Source: Gammaproteobacteria bacterium
GTDB taxonomy: Bacteria > Pseudomonadota > Gammaproteobacteria > Pseudomonadales > Azotimanducaceae
Direction: 5' to 3'
NCBI GenBank assembly: GCA_026708185.1
Contig: JAPOVK010000057.1
Span: forward strand, 55,046 to 119,045
DNA: 64,000 bases
Positions within the stretch are counted from its first letter, which is position 1, and each line of letters begins with the position of its first letter. Made by a program: the position numbers and the translations under genes. This document shows positions 8,461 through 17,173 of the stretch, in pieces. The notes under the pieces are model-generated. The model worked only from the letters and a program-made list of their open reading frames with translations. It made no database searches and was not told where the DNA came from.

Positions 8461-9350
8461 TCCGGTGGCGACGCCTTGTACTGGCCGCCGCATTGGCGTC
8501 TGCGCTTCCGGCGGCGTCGGCTGTCGACGTACTGCACCGGGAACGTTCCCTCTACCAGACCATCCTGATCACTGAGGATCGCAATCGGATCTGCATGCAG
8601 TTCTCGGTCCGCGAGCAGCAGCGCAACCAGTCCTGCTTCAACCCTCGGCGGCCGAAGCGGATGGTGTTCACCTATACGCGCATGATGATGGGTGCCCTGC
8701 TGCTCGAGCCCGAACCCGTCAACGTGCTGATCGCGGGCCTCGGCGGCGGCACGTTGCCCACCGCGCTACACGACCTGCTGCCCGAGGCGCACATCGATAC
8801 CGTGGAGATCGACCCGGCGGTGGTCGCCGCCGCGCGCAGGTACTTCGGCTTTGCGACCGGCGAGCGCCAAGTGGTGCATGTGCGCGATGCGCGCGTTTTC
8901 ATCAAGCGTGCGGTCACGGACGACGTGCGCTACGACCTGGTCATGCTCGATGCATTCGGCGGGGACTACATCCCGGAGCACCTGATGACCCGGGAGTTCC
9001 TCGACGAAGTGCGGGCCCTGATGACGGACGGCGGCGTGCTCGCGGCCAACACCTTCGCGACCTCGCGCCTCTACGACCACGAGTCCGAGACCTATCGCGC
9101 GGCATTCGGCATGTTCTTCAACCTGCGTCTGCGCGAGAGCAACAACCGCGTGATCCTGGCCCGCAACGGTCCGCTCCCGGACAAGGCCGAGTTGCGCGCC
9201 AACGCCGCCGCCTGGCGCGGGCGCCTTAGGGCCTACGACGTGCCGATCCGCGAGTTCCCGGCACGGCTGTCCTTGGACGTGGACTGGGACGTGACCCGGC
9301 GCCCGCTCACCGACCAGTACGCGCCCGCCAATCTCCTGCGCGGCGACTGA
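8457..9350 (+). CDS. spermidine-synthase-like protein with signal peptide
   Basis: 297 residues from GTG 8457, with GGAGG 8 nt upstream. The N-terminus looks like a Sec signal or anchor (LVLAAALASALPAASAV), followed by a spermidine-synthase fold: SLYQTILITED, nucleotide-binding-like LIAGLGGGTLPTALHDL, DTVEIDPAVVAAARRYFG, and DLVMLDAFGGDYIPEHL. These match the family's dcSAM/SAM-binding positions, but an aminopropyltransferase role is doubtful for a protein with an export signal. It is coupled to the membrane protein upstream. Confidence 0.82.
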   Translation: MIRWRRLVLAAALASALPAASAVDVLHRERSLYQTILITEDRNRICMQFSVREQQRNQSCFNPRRPKRMVFTYTRMMMGALLLEPEPVNVLIAGLGGGTLPTALHDLLPEAHIDTVEIDPAVVAAARRYFGFATGERQVVHVRDARVFIKRAVTDDVRYDLVMLDAFGGDYIPEHLMTREFLDEVRALMTDGGVLAANTFATSRLYDHESETYRAAFGMFFNLRLRESNNRVILARNGPLPDKAELRANAAAWRGRLRAYDVPIREFPARLSLDVDWDVTRRPLTDQYAPANLLRGD

Positions 9351-9357
9351 GGTCCGC

Positions 9358-10941
9358 GTGTTCGATTGGTCCTTCCCGTATGCATCCCGGCGCGCCCCCG
9401 TGCTGGCGCGCAACGTCGTCGCGACATCGCAGCCACTGGCCGCCAGCGCCGGACTGGAGATGCTGCGCCGCGGCGGCAACGCCGTGGACGCGGCCGTGGC
9501 TACCGCCATCGCGTTGACCGTGGTGGAGCCGTGCAACAACGGGGTCGGCAGCGATGCGTTCGCCATCGTCGGCCGGCACGGCGAACTGACTGGTCTGAAC
9601 GCGTCCGGCCGGTCACCCGCCGGCTGGACGGCCGCCCGGTTCAGCCGCTACAGCGATATGCCGACGCGAGGCTGGGACGCCGTGACGGTGCCAGGAGCCG
9701 TCAGCGCCTGGGTGGCTCTGTCGCGACGTTTCGGCAAGCTCGCATTCGGTGACCTGTTCGAACCGGCGATCCGCTACGCGCGCGATGGCTTCCACGTCGG
9801 CCATAAAACCGCGGCGATCTGGCTGCACGCGGGCGAGGCATTCCGCGAATTCCCAGAGTTCCAGCGCCACTTCCTTCCAACCGGCTACGCGCCGAAACCG
9901 GGCGAGGTGTTCCGCAACCACGCCATCGCGACGACTCTTGAGGAGATCGCTGCAAGCGGCGGCGAGTCGTTCTACCGCGGCGCGCTGGCCGCCAAGATCG
10001 ACGCGGCAGCAAGGGCCGAGGGCGGGGCCATGCGCACAGCGGACCTCGGGGCCCATGAGGCGGAGTGGGTGACGCCCATTCGCCAGCGTTACCGGGACGT
10101 CGATCTCGCCGAGATTCCGCCCAATGGGCAAGGCCTCGCCGCGCAGATCGCCTTGGGCCTCCTCACGCACCTCGACGCATCGAGCCGCGCGCCCGGTTCC
10201 GCCGACTGGACGCACCTCCAGGTGGAGGCGATGAAAGTCGCGATCCGTGCCGCCTTCGATCACTTCGCCGACCCGCCGGCGATGCGCCGGACGCCGGAGG
10301 AACTCCTCGACCCCAAGTCCCTCGCCGCCGCCGCTGCCATGATCGGGACTCGCGCATCACCGTTGCCGCCCGTGGCGTTGCCAGTTAGCCGCGACACCGT
10401 CTACCTCACCGCCGCGGACAGCGACGGCACCATGGTGTCGATGATCCAGTCGAACTACATGGGATTCGGCTCGGGAGTCGTCGTACCTGCCACGGGCATC
10501 GCCATGCAGAACCGCGGGGCGGGCTTCGTACTGGATCCGGCGCATCCCAACGCGGTGGGCCCGAACAAGCGGCCCTACCACACGATCATTCCCGGATTCG
10601 TCTGCCGCGGCGACGACCCGGTCTTGAGTTTCGGCGTGATGGGAGGCCACATGCAGCACCAGGGCCACGTGCAGATGGTTACGAGGATCTTCGACCACGG
10701 GGAAAACCCGCAAGCCGCGTCCGACGCACCGCGCTGGCACGTCACGCCAGGTTTCGAGGTGGCCTTGGAGCCTGGCTTCGCGCCCGCCGTGGCCGCGGAC
10801 CTCGCCAAGCGCGGCCATAGCGTGGCGATCGTACCCAACGAGGGGCTGTTCGGCGGCGCGCAACTCATCGCGCGTTTGCCCGACGGCGGCTACGTGGCCG
10901 CGTCCGATCACCGCAAGGAGGGTTGCGCCGTCGGCTTCTGA
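9358..10941 (+). CDS. gamma-glutamyltransferase family protein
   Basis: N-terminal-nucleophile hydrolase of the gamma-glutamyltranspeptidase family, 527 residues from GTG 9358, 7 nt after the previous stop. N-terminal landmarks: GLEMLRRGGNAVDAAVA and GVGSDAFAIV. The autoprocessing/catalytic Thr is expected in SRDTVYLTAADSDGTMVSMI, followed by GFGSGVVVPATGIAMQNRG and SFGVMGGHMQHQGHVQM. No signal peptide is obvious at this start, so it may be cytoplasmic like YwrD/HpxW-type members. Its actual substrate (glutathione, oxamate-type or acyl compound) is not determined here. Convergent with msrB. Confidence 0.9.
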   Translation: MFDWSFPYASRRAPVLARNVVATSQPLAASAGLEMLRRGGNAVDAAVATAIALTVVEPCNNGVGSDAFAIVGRHGELTGLNASGRSPAGWTAARFSRYSDMPTRGWDAVTVPGAVSAWVALSRRFGKLAFGDLFEPAIRYARDGFHVGHKTAAIWLHAGEAFREFPEFQRHFLPTGYAPKPGEVFRNHAIATTLEEIAASGGESFYRGALAAKIDAAARAEGGAMRTADLGAHEAEWVTPIRQRYRDVDLAEIPPNGQGLAAQIALGLLTHLDASSRAPGSADWTHLQVEAMKVAIRAAFDHFADPPAMRRTPEELLDPKSLAAAAAMIGTRASPLPPVALPVSRDTVYLTAADSDGTMVSMIQSNYMGFGSGVVVPATGIAMQNRGAGFVLDPAHPNAVGPNKRPYHTIIPGFVCRGDDPVLSFGVMGGHMQHQGHVQMVTRIFDHGENPQAASDAPRWHVTPGFEVALEPGFAPAVAADLAKRGHSVAIVPNEGLFGGAQLIARLPDGGYVAASDHRKEGCAVGF

Positions 10942-10960
10942 TCGCGGCAGTAGATCCGGC

Positions 10961-11443
10961 TCAAACGCCCTTCGGCTCCAGCTTCAGTGACGCCGAGTTC
11001 AAGCAGAAGCGGAGCCCCGTCGGGGCCGGACCGTCGGGGAAGACGTGGCCCAAGTGGGCATCGCAACGGGCGCAGAGCACTTCGGTTCGCACCATGAACC
11101 ATGAGCGATCCGCCTTCGTGCTCACCGCGTCGACCGACACCGGCTGGTAGAAGCTCGGCCAGCCAGTGCCGGAGTCGTACTTGGTGGCCGAGTCGAACAA
11201 CGCCGCACCGCAGCAGCGGCACGTGTAGTCGCCCTGGGCCTTCTCGTTCCAGTACTCGTTCGCGAACGCCCGCTCGGTGCCCGCCTTGCGCGCGACGCGG
11301 TACTGCTCCGGCGTCAATTGCGCACGCCACTGCGCGTCCGACTTCACGACCTTTGCCGGCTTGCTGTCCGGCACCCTGGCCGGACCACTGTCCGGCGCGT
11401 TCGCAACGGCCTCTTCGACGCCGACCTCAGCGCCCTTCTTCAT
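10961..11443 (-). CDS. msrB: peptide-methionine (R)-S-oxide reductase
   Basis: Reduces methionine-R-sulfoxide in proteins. 160 residues from ATG 11443 ([12 protein letters not shown]). The frame continues to 11521 but the added residues are not family-like. Two zinc-binding pairs (CRCCG and CARC), [21 protein letters not shown], and the catalytic Cys in [10 protein letters not shown] linker of about 40 residues ([20 protein letters not shown]) precedes the core domain and is unusual; no signal peptide is evident. Divergent from alaA. Confidence 0.95.
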   Translation of the reverse strand: MKKGAEVGVEEAVANAPDSGPARVPDSKPAKVVKSDAQWRAQLTPEQYRVARKAGTERAFANEYWNEKAQGDYTCRCCGAALFDSATKYDSGTGWPSFYQPVSVDAVSTKADRSWFMVRTEVLCARCDAHLGHVFPDGPAPTGLRFCLNSASLKLEPKGV

Positions 11444-11511
11444 AGCTTGCGTCCTGTAGACTTGGCGTAGCGCCTCATGGGCGAAGCATTCTACGCGCAA
11501 CGAGCCCTTCC

Positions 11512-12825
11512 ATGACAGCAAACGACCCCGCTGCGGCCGTCGAGCCGTTCCCTTCCCGCGCCCGGGCTTCTACTTGCGAGGGGCAGGCCCCTCGCGCTCC
11601 CCGGCTGAGGGCTCCGGCTGTCGCCAAGTCGACCAAGCTCGCCGACGTCTGCTACGAGATCCGGGGACCCGTGCTAGCCGAAGCGCATCGCCTCGAGGAG
11701 GAGGGGCACCGCATCCTCAAGCTCAACCTCGGCAATCCGGCACCGTTCGGGGTCGACGCGCCCGAGGAAATCCTGCGCGACGTCATCCACAACATCCCGG
11801 CCTCCACCGGGTATTGCGACGCCAAGGGCCTGTATTCCGCCCGCAAGGCCGTCATGCAGGAGTGCCAGCAGCGCGGCGTCCGCGGCGTCGACATCGACGA
11901 CATCACGATCGGCAACGGCGTCAGCGAGCTGATCTGCATGGCCATGCAGGGCCTGCTGAACGACGGCGACGAAATCCTGCTTCCCGCGCCCGACTACCCG
12001 TTGTGGACGGCCGCCGTCCGCCTGGCGGGGGGTGTCGCTGTGCACTATCGATGCGACGAGACGGCCGACTGGGCTCCCGACCTCGACGACATCCGGGCCA
12101 AGACCACCAGGCGCTGCCGCGGCATCGTCGTCATCAACCCGAACAACCCCACCGGGGCCGTCTACGGGCGCGACACCTTGGAGGACATCGTCGACTGGGC
12201 GCGGCGCAGACAGCTCATCCTCTTCGCGGACGAAATCTACGACAAGATCGTCTACGACGACGCCGTCCACCACCCGCTCGCCGCCATCTCCGAAGACGTC
12301 CTTACCCTGACCTTCAACGGCTTGTCCAAGGCCTATCGGGCCGCAGGCTTCCGCTGCGGCTGGATGGTCGTCAGCGGCCCGACCGAGCATGCGACGGACT
12401 ACATCGAAGGCCTGGACATCCTGGCCTCCATGCGGCTGTGCGCGAACGTGCCCGCCCAGCACGCGGTGCAAACGGCCCTCGGCGGCTACCAGAGCATCCA
12501 GGAGTTCATCGCACCCGGCGGCCGGCTGTACGAGCAACGGCGTGTTGCCCATTCCATGCTCAACCAGATCCCCGGCGTGACCTGCGTCGAGCCGCAAGGC
12601 GCCTTGTACGCCTTCCCGAGGCTCGACAAGGCCCGTTTCAACATCGTCGACGACGAGCGTTTCGTGCTCGACCTGCTACGCAAGGAGAAGATCCTGGTCG
12701 TGCAGGGCACGGCGTTCAACTTGGACACACCCGACCATTTCCGGCTGGTCTTCCTGCCGCGGGGCGACGAGTTGACCCGCGCCATCGCCCGTCTGGGGGA
12801 TTTCCTTTCGTCCTATCGCCAATAG
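11512..12825 (+). CDS. alaA: alanine-synthesising aminotransferase, AlaA type
   Basis: PLP-dependent class I aminotransferase making alanine from pyruvate and glutamate. 437 residues. From [14 protein letters not shown] to the end it aligns closely with E. coli Ala[60 protein letters not shown] lysine in [39 protein letters not shown]. The N-terminus is about 35 residues longer than E. coli AlaA because a palindromic repeat (11572-11614) is inserted in frame and encodes [16 protein letters not shown]. No other ATG/GTG lies between repeat and domain, so the extension is probably made. Confidence 0.95.
   Translation: MTANDPAAAVEPFPSRARASTCEGQAPRAPRLRAPAVAKSTKLADVCYEIRGPVLAEAHRLEEEGHRILKLNLGNPAPFGVDAPEEILRDVIHNIPASTGYCDAKGLYSARKAVMQECQQRGVRGVDIDDITIGNGVSELICMAMQGLLNDGDEILLPAPDYPLWTAAVRLAGGVAVHYRCDETADWAPDLDDIRAKTTRRCRGIVVINPNNPTGAVYGRDTLEDIVDWARRRQLILFADEIYDKIVYDDAVHHPLAAISEDVLTLTFNGLSKAYRAAGFRCGWMVVSGPTEHATDYIEGLDILASMRLCANVPAQHAVQTALGGYQSIQEFIAPGGRLYEQRRVAHSMLNQIPGVTCVEPQGALYAFPRLDKARFNIVDDERFVLDLLRKEKILVVQGTAFNLDTPDHFRLVFLPRGDELTRAIARLGDFLSSYRQ
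11572..11614 (+). repeat. palindromic repeat, copy 2 (in alaA 5' end)
   Basis: One full copy: ACTT, inverted repeat GCGAGGGGC / GCCCCTCGC with two bases between, then GCTCCCCGGCTGAGGGCTC. It is read in frame inside the alaA coding sequence before the conserved domain. Confidence 0.85.
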
Positions 12826-12843
12826 GCGAATTGCCTGACGGCA

Positions 12844-12891
12844 AAGGCGAATCGCCTTCGGCGGTTCGTTGGAGAATGCTGCCCATTCTCC
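12844..12891. other. hairpins between convergent alaA and oxidase
   Basis: Two inverted repeats in a 107-nt convergent gap: AAGGCGA-a-TCGCCTT (12844-12858) and GGAGAAT-7 nt-ATTCTCC (12871-12891). The first closely resembles the hairpin at 2571. No T run follows, so a terminator role is only suggested by position. Confidence 0.4.
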
Positions 12892-12932
12892 CGCTCGAAT
12901 CCGGCACGTCGGTTGCGGCGCGCGGCCGGCGT

Positions 12933-14018
12933 TCAGGCGATTTCCAACAGAGTCAAGACGTGCTCGGCGATGGCCAGCGACGAGGTCAATCCGGGCGACT
13001 CGATACCGAGCAGGTTGACGAGCCCTGGAACGCCGTTGTCGGCGGGCCCATCCACGACGAAGTCCGCCGCCGGTTCGCCGGCCGGGGCCAGTTTCGGGCG
13101 TACGCCTGTGTATCCTGGATTGAGCCGCGACGGGTCGAGACCCGGATAGTAGCGGCGGATCGCGGCGACGAAGCGCTCGATGTCGACGCTGTCGAAGCTG
13201 TAGTCGTCGTCGTCCTGCCAGACCACGTCCGGCCCAAATTTCGCCTGTCCGCCCATGTCCAGCGTCACATGCACGCCTAAGCCACCGGCCTCGGCGATGG
13301 GATAAACCAGGTGCGTGAACGGCGAGGCGCCAGACAGCGTGAAGTAGTGCCCCTTGGCGAAGTAGCCGCGCCGCCCTCCACCCAACCGGGCCGCCATCGC
13401 GGGCGCCCACAGGCCGGCGGCGTTGATCACCAGATCCGCGTCGAGCGCGAAGTCGTGGCAGTGCACGCGCACGCCGGACGAGGTGCGTTCGAGGTCGGTC
13501 ACCTCGGTGAGAAAGGCGATCATGCCGCCTGCGGCCTCGATGTCACCGACGAGGCTCACCATGAAGCCGTGGCTGTCGATGATGCCCGTTGACGGCGAAT
13601 ACACCCCGGCCAATGCATCGACCTCCGGTTCCAAGGCCAGCACGTCGTCGCGCGTCAGCCAGGGCAGATCACCGACGCCGTTGATTCGGGCTTGGCGCCG
13701 GTAGTCCTCGAGCACCGCGAACTGCTCCTCGGTGGTGGCGACGATCACTTTGCCGAGCCGCTTGTGCGGGACGTTGTGGGTGCGGCAGTGCTCGTAGAGG
13801 AGCGCCTTTCCGCGCACGCACATGGCGGCCTTCATGGACCCCGTCGGGTAGTAGATGCCGGCGTGGATGACCTCGGAGTTGCGGCTCGACGTCTCCGACC
13901 CGATCACGTCGTGGCGCTCAAGGATCAGGACATCGCGACCGGCCCGCGCCAACGCCCGCGCAACCGCAAGGCCTACTACCCCAGCGCCAATCACGACGGC
14001 GTCGCAGCGTTCCGCCAC
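12933..14018 (-). CDS. FAD-dependent oxidoreductase, L-2-hydroxyglutarate oxidase-like
   Basis: 361 residues, DAO-type flavoprotein. N-terminal FAD-binding VVIGAGVVGLAVARALA, then HDVIGSETSSRNSEVIHAGIYYPTGS, which is typical of the LhgO/L2HGDH group, and NAAGLWAPAMAARLGG before the substrate domain. C-terminal LLGIESPGLTSSLAIAEHV closes the flavin site. It probably oxidises an L-2-hydroxy acid to the keto acid with electrons to quinone; the substrate is inferred from family only. It starts 9 nt after the TusA-like gene on the same strand, so the two are likely cotranscribed. Confidence 0.88.
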   Translation of the reverse strand: MAERCDAVVIGAGVVGLAVARALARAGRDVLILERHDVIGSETSSRNSEVIHAGIYYPTGSMKAAMCVRGKALLYEHCRTHNVPHKRLGKVIVATTEEQFAVLEDYRRQARINGVGDLPWLTRDDVLALEPEVDALAGVYSPSTGIIDSHGFMVSLVGDIEAAGGMIAFLTEVTDLERTSSGVRVHCHDFALDADLVINAAGLWAPAMAARLGGGRRGYFAKGHYFTLSGASPFTHLVYPIAEAGGLGVHVTLDMGGQAKFGPDVVWQDDDDYSFDSVDIERFVAAIRRYYPGLDPSRLNPGYTGVRPKLAPAGEPAADFVVDGPADNGVPGLVNLLGIESPGLTSSLAIAEHVLTLLEIA

Positions 14019-14027
14019 CGGTTGAGC

Positions 14028-14330
14028 CTAGGCCGAAGACCCGGGCGGCGACGGCGAGCCGCCGGGGTTCCGCCCGGATCCCGGTGCCGCTCCGCCCCCA
14101 CCCTTGCGGATAACGAACGTGTAGAGTTCCCCGTCCCGGGTCGAACGGGCCAGCTCGTGCCCCATGAACCGGCAGAAGTTGGTGAAGTCCCGCACCGTCG
14201 ACGGGTCGGTCGCCACCACCGAAACGGTCTCTCCCGCCGCCATCGAACGGACCTTGTTGCGAACGATCATCAGGGGCTCCGGACAGACCAGTCCGATCGC
14301 GTCGATGGCATGATCCGCTGCGTGGGTCAT
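14028..14330 (-). CDS. TusA-like sulfur carrier protein
   Basis: 100 residues from ATG 14330 (MTHAADHAIDAIGLVCPEPLM). The CPxP motif with its reactive Cys sits near residue 16, followed by RNKVRSMAAGETVSVVATDPSTVRDFTNFCRFMGHEL, the standard TusA/SirA fold, here acting as a persulfide carrier for tRNA thiolation or other sulfur transfer. About 25 extra C-terminal residues are Gly/Pro/Ser-rich and likely disordered. The frame is open further upstream but without similarity. Upstream partner of the oxidase at 12933. Confidence 0.88.
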   Translation of the reverse strand: MTHAADHAIDAIGLVCPEPLMIVRNKVRSMAAGETVSVVATDPSTVRDFTNFCRFMGHELARSTRDGELYTFVIRKGGGGAAPGSGRNPGGSPSPPGSSA

Positions 14331-14557
14331 GGGCACGATTCTACCGTCCCAACGGCGCCGGGCCCCGAGGTGCATCAGGAAGACTCGCGAGGGTGAACTC
14401 CGAGCGGACCCGCGCAACCGTTCGTTACAAACACGCCTTGACTGCGCTACGGCCCAAGCCGACACTCCGAAGTCCGAGACAGTCGACCTTTACCGACGAG
14501 ACCGCATTGAGGCAGTGGCACCGCAACCGCCGATTCGGCGCGCCTCTTTCGCCGGGC

Positions 14558-15871
14558 GTGCGGATTCCCTTGAGCCAACCGCTAGCCGCCATGCTCTGTC
14601 TCGGCTGCATGCTAGGCGTCACCGGCACAGCCGCTTCTGCGGCACAGTCCACGGCGCCGGACGCCGACAGCCAGCAGGCGGTCGAAGAAGCCGCAGCACG
14701 TGTCGAACTGTCGGAGTATGTCGAAGCCATAAACGTGGTCGAAGCGGCCATCGAGGACATCGAGCAACGCACTAATCGCTACGACCTGAGCCTGGTCCGC
14801 CCACTCGTCGTCCTAGGCGACGCGCTCGGCGGCGTCGGGGACACTGAAGGTGCCTTCGGTGCCTACGACCGCGCCCTGCACATCGCCCGCGTGAACCGAG
14901 GCCTGCATCACCCGAGCCAAGTGCCGATCGTCTACCGGGAAGCCCGCTTGCTGGCCAAGCTGGACAGATGGAAGGCGGCCAACAATCGTCACGAGTACGC
15001 CTACACGATCCTGCTGCGCAGCTACGGTGGCGACAGCCCGCAGTTGTTGCCCGGGCTGTTCGCGTTGGCGGACTGGTACATGTCGAACTACAACATCTTC
15101 TCGGCGCGCGCGCTCTACGAGCACGCGACCAGCGTGGCGACCAAGCACCTGCGCAGGGACCATCCGGCCAAGATCCGCGCCTTGCGTAGCGTCGCCGCAA
15201 CGTATCGCAACGAACGCTTCCCGCCCTTCTATACGCGCCGTCGCGACGAGGGGGGCTCGACAGTCGGATCCTATGCCGGGTTCCAGTACCGGCCCACGAA
15301 CAATCCGTCCGTCAACAGCTTCGCGAAGGGCGAACGAGCATTGATCGAGGTGATCAACATCGTCCAGGAACGCGACGGCGGCGTCGGCGAGGATGTCGCG
15401 AAGGCGATGCTCGAATTGGCCGACTGGTTCACCATGTTCGAGAAGCACGCCCGTGCGACGTCCCTGTACCGGCGCGTCTGGGAACTGCTCCAATCCAAGC
15501 CGGATTTGCGCGATCGCACGTTCGCCCATCCGACGCCGCTCTACCTGGCACTGCCGAACGACCCTTCGAAGCCGGACGGCGCCGACGAGGACGAGGCCCA
15601 GGAGGGCATGATCGAGTTGTCCGTGGACATCGACCCTCGCGGCTTCGTCAGCCACATCGATACGTTGCACTCGGAGCCCAAGGACCTGATGGACTTCAAG
15701 GTCCGCCGCGCCCTCAAGCGGGCCCGCTATCGGCCGGCTTTCGACGGCCTCAACCCCCTGGCGACCGAGGATGTCCGCATCAAGCATTCATTCGTTTACT
15801 ATCGCTCGGCCCACGTCCGCCACGGCGGCATCGAAACCTCTGTAGCGCATCGCGGTCAAACACGGCCATAG
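14558..15871 (+). CDS. exported TPR protein with TonB-like C-terminal domain
   Basis: 437 residues from GTG 14558; an upstream ATG at 14393 would give 492. I prefer 14558 because it puts a hydrophobic export signal at the N-terminus (PLAAMLCLGCMLGVTGTAASA). No start has a clear ribosome-binding site. The middle (about 45-330) is helical with TPR-like pairs such as LVVLGDALGGVGDTEGAFGA and DVAKAMLELADWFTMFEKHA. The last 80 residues (IELSVDIDPRGFVSHI ... RRALKRARYRPAF) look like a TonB C-terminal/energy-transducer fold without the TonB membrane anchor. First gene of the twelve-gene run. Function unknown. Confidence 0.7.
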   Translation: MRIPLSQPLAAMLCLGCMLGVTGTAASAAQSTAPDADSQQAVEEAAARVELSEYVEAINVVEAAIEDIEQRTNRYDLSLVRPLVVLGDALGGVGDTEGAFGAYDRALHIARVNRGLHHPSQVPIVYREARLLAKLDRWKAANNRHEYAYTILLRSYGGDSPQLLPGLFALADWYMSNYNIFSARALYEHATSVATKHLRRDHPAKIRALRSVAATYRNERFPPFYTRRRDEGGSTVGSYAGFQYRPTNNPSVNSFAKGERALIEVINIVQERDGGVGEDVAKAMLELADWFTMFEKHARATSLYRRVWELLQSKPDLRDRTFAHPTPLYLALPNDPSKPDGADEDEAQEGMIELSVDIDPRGFVSHIDTLHSEPKDLMDFKVRRALKRARYRPAFDGLNPLATEDVRIKHSFVYYRSAHVRHGGIETSVAHRGQTRP

Positions 15872-15898
15872 CACCGATTGGTTAGGAGAACATCCAAG

Positions 15899-17173
15899 GT
15901 GGTGGGAGCCAATGAGACGAGGACGGCGGCACGGCCGCCCGTGTCCCCTCGCCGCGGAGCGCGCATGGCTGCGGCGTGGGTGGCCGGTAGCGTAGTAGTC
16001 ACGGCGCTGACGATGACCGGATGTCAAACCCCGATCATGCCGCCGATGCCTTCGCCACCGATGCCGACGCCTCCGGTGCCATCCACCTCGATGCCCTCGC
16101 CGTCGACTCCGAGCCGGTTGCCGACCCCGCCGGCCCAGTCGCCGCCGAGTCGCATGCCCTCCCTACCGAGCCCGCCGACCTCCAGTCCGTCGCTGCCGAC
16201 ACCGTCTCAGAGGCCGTCGCCCGCGCCTTCAACACCGAGTACACCGCCGCAGTCGCTACCGCGGCCAACCGATGCCTCGAGCCCGAGCAGCCCGTCCGCG
16301 GACCCGGCCATGAGCGATCCGCGCGCACGCCCCAGCCGTTCGTCCGACGGCGAAAACGCGCCCCAGCAGACTGAACGTCAACAAGGCCAGGAGAACCGCC
16401 AGGACGGTGCCGAGCAGCGCGCGGCCGCGGGTCCGCAGCAAGCCGCGGGCGAGGCCGAACCGGCTGGCGACCGCGACCGGGCCGATGCCGGATCACCAGA
16501 GCAAGGCGACGACCGGCAAGCCGGTGGCGAACCGGGAAGCGAGCAGACCGACGGTGACGATGGCTGGGAGACGAGCAACGACCTGCCGGGCGTCATCGGC
16601 CCGCAAGGCCCCGAAACGCCTTCCGCCGCGACCGCACAAGGAGAACAGACCGGTGCCGACGGCGAGGACGAAGAGCAAGCGCCCGGGGGCGACGAGAGCC
16701 GGCCCGGCGGTGGGGGCGACGAGGATCGGGTGGCAAGCGGGGGCGAGGTCGACGAGGGCGAGGGCGGCGCTGCGGAGGAGGACGGCGAAGGTGGCCGCGG
16801 CGACGAACTGGCACGCGCGCTGGAAGACCTCGACGGCGAAATCCTCGACGAACGCCTCGCCGCCGGGCGCCCCGACGATGTCGCCAGCGGGGCGATCGCG
16901 GCCACCACCGGCGGCGGCGTCCAGCAAGCGGCCGGCAAGCCGGGTCAAGGCACCTCGCAGTCGGGCGGCGGCGACATGCCGGGGCGCCGCGCGGTCGCGT
17001 CGCGACCGCCGGCCACGCCGAGTCCCCCCTTGCCCGCCAGACCCGACACCCCGGACGCCAAGGATGACGACGTCGTCGCCCGGCAACTGCGCGAGGCAGC
17101 CATGGCGGAAACGGATCCGGACCTGAGGGAACGACTGTGGGAAGAGTACGAGCGCTACAAAGCCGGGCTGTAG
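15899..17173 (+). CDS. Pro-rich low-complexity lipoprotein
   Basis: 424 residues from GTG 15899, with AGGAG 10 nt upstream; TTG 15878 is also in frame. Lipobox LTMTGC near residue 42. The exported part begins with a long run of PMP, PSP and PTP units (about 45-125), then an acidic Glu/Gly/Gln/Asp-rich stretch (about 130-330), so most of it is predicted disordered. The final 30 residues (ARQLREAAMAETDPDLRERL) form a predicted amphipathic helix and look like the only ordered, perhaps partner-binding, part. It may span the periplasm or cell wall as a flexible linker. No family recognised. Confidence 0.72.
   Translation: MVGANETRTAARPPVSPRRGARMAAAWVAGSVVVTALTMTGCQTPIMPPMPSPPMPTPPVPSTSMPSPSTPSRLPTPPAQSPPSRMPSLPSPPTSSPSLPTPSQRPSPAPSTPSTPPQSLPRPTDASSPSSPSADPAMSDPRARPSRSSDGENAPQQTERQQGQENRQDGAEQRAAAGPQQAAGEAEPAGDRDRADAGSPEQGDDRQAGGEPGSEQTDGDDGWETSNDLPGVIGPQGPETPSAATAQGEQTGADGEDEEQAPGGDESRPGGGGDEDRVASGGEVDEGEGGAAEEDGEGGRGDELARALEDLDGEILDERLAAGRPDDVASGAIAATTGGGVQQAAGKPGQGTSQSGGGDMPGRRAVASRPPATPSPPLPARPDTPDAKDDDVVARQLREAAMAETDPDLRERLWEEYERYKAGL

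Noticed and set aside
11574..13280. 568-residue plus-strand open frame overlapping alaA
   Set aside because: It is a shifted frame of alaA and continues antisense to the oxidase. It is Arg/Pro-rich as expected from G+C-rich shadow frames.
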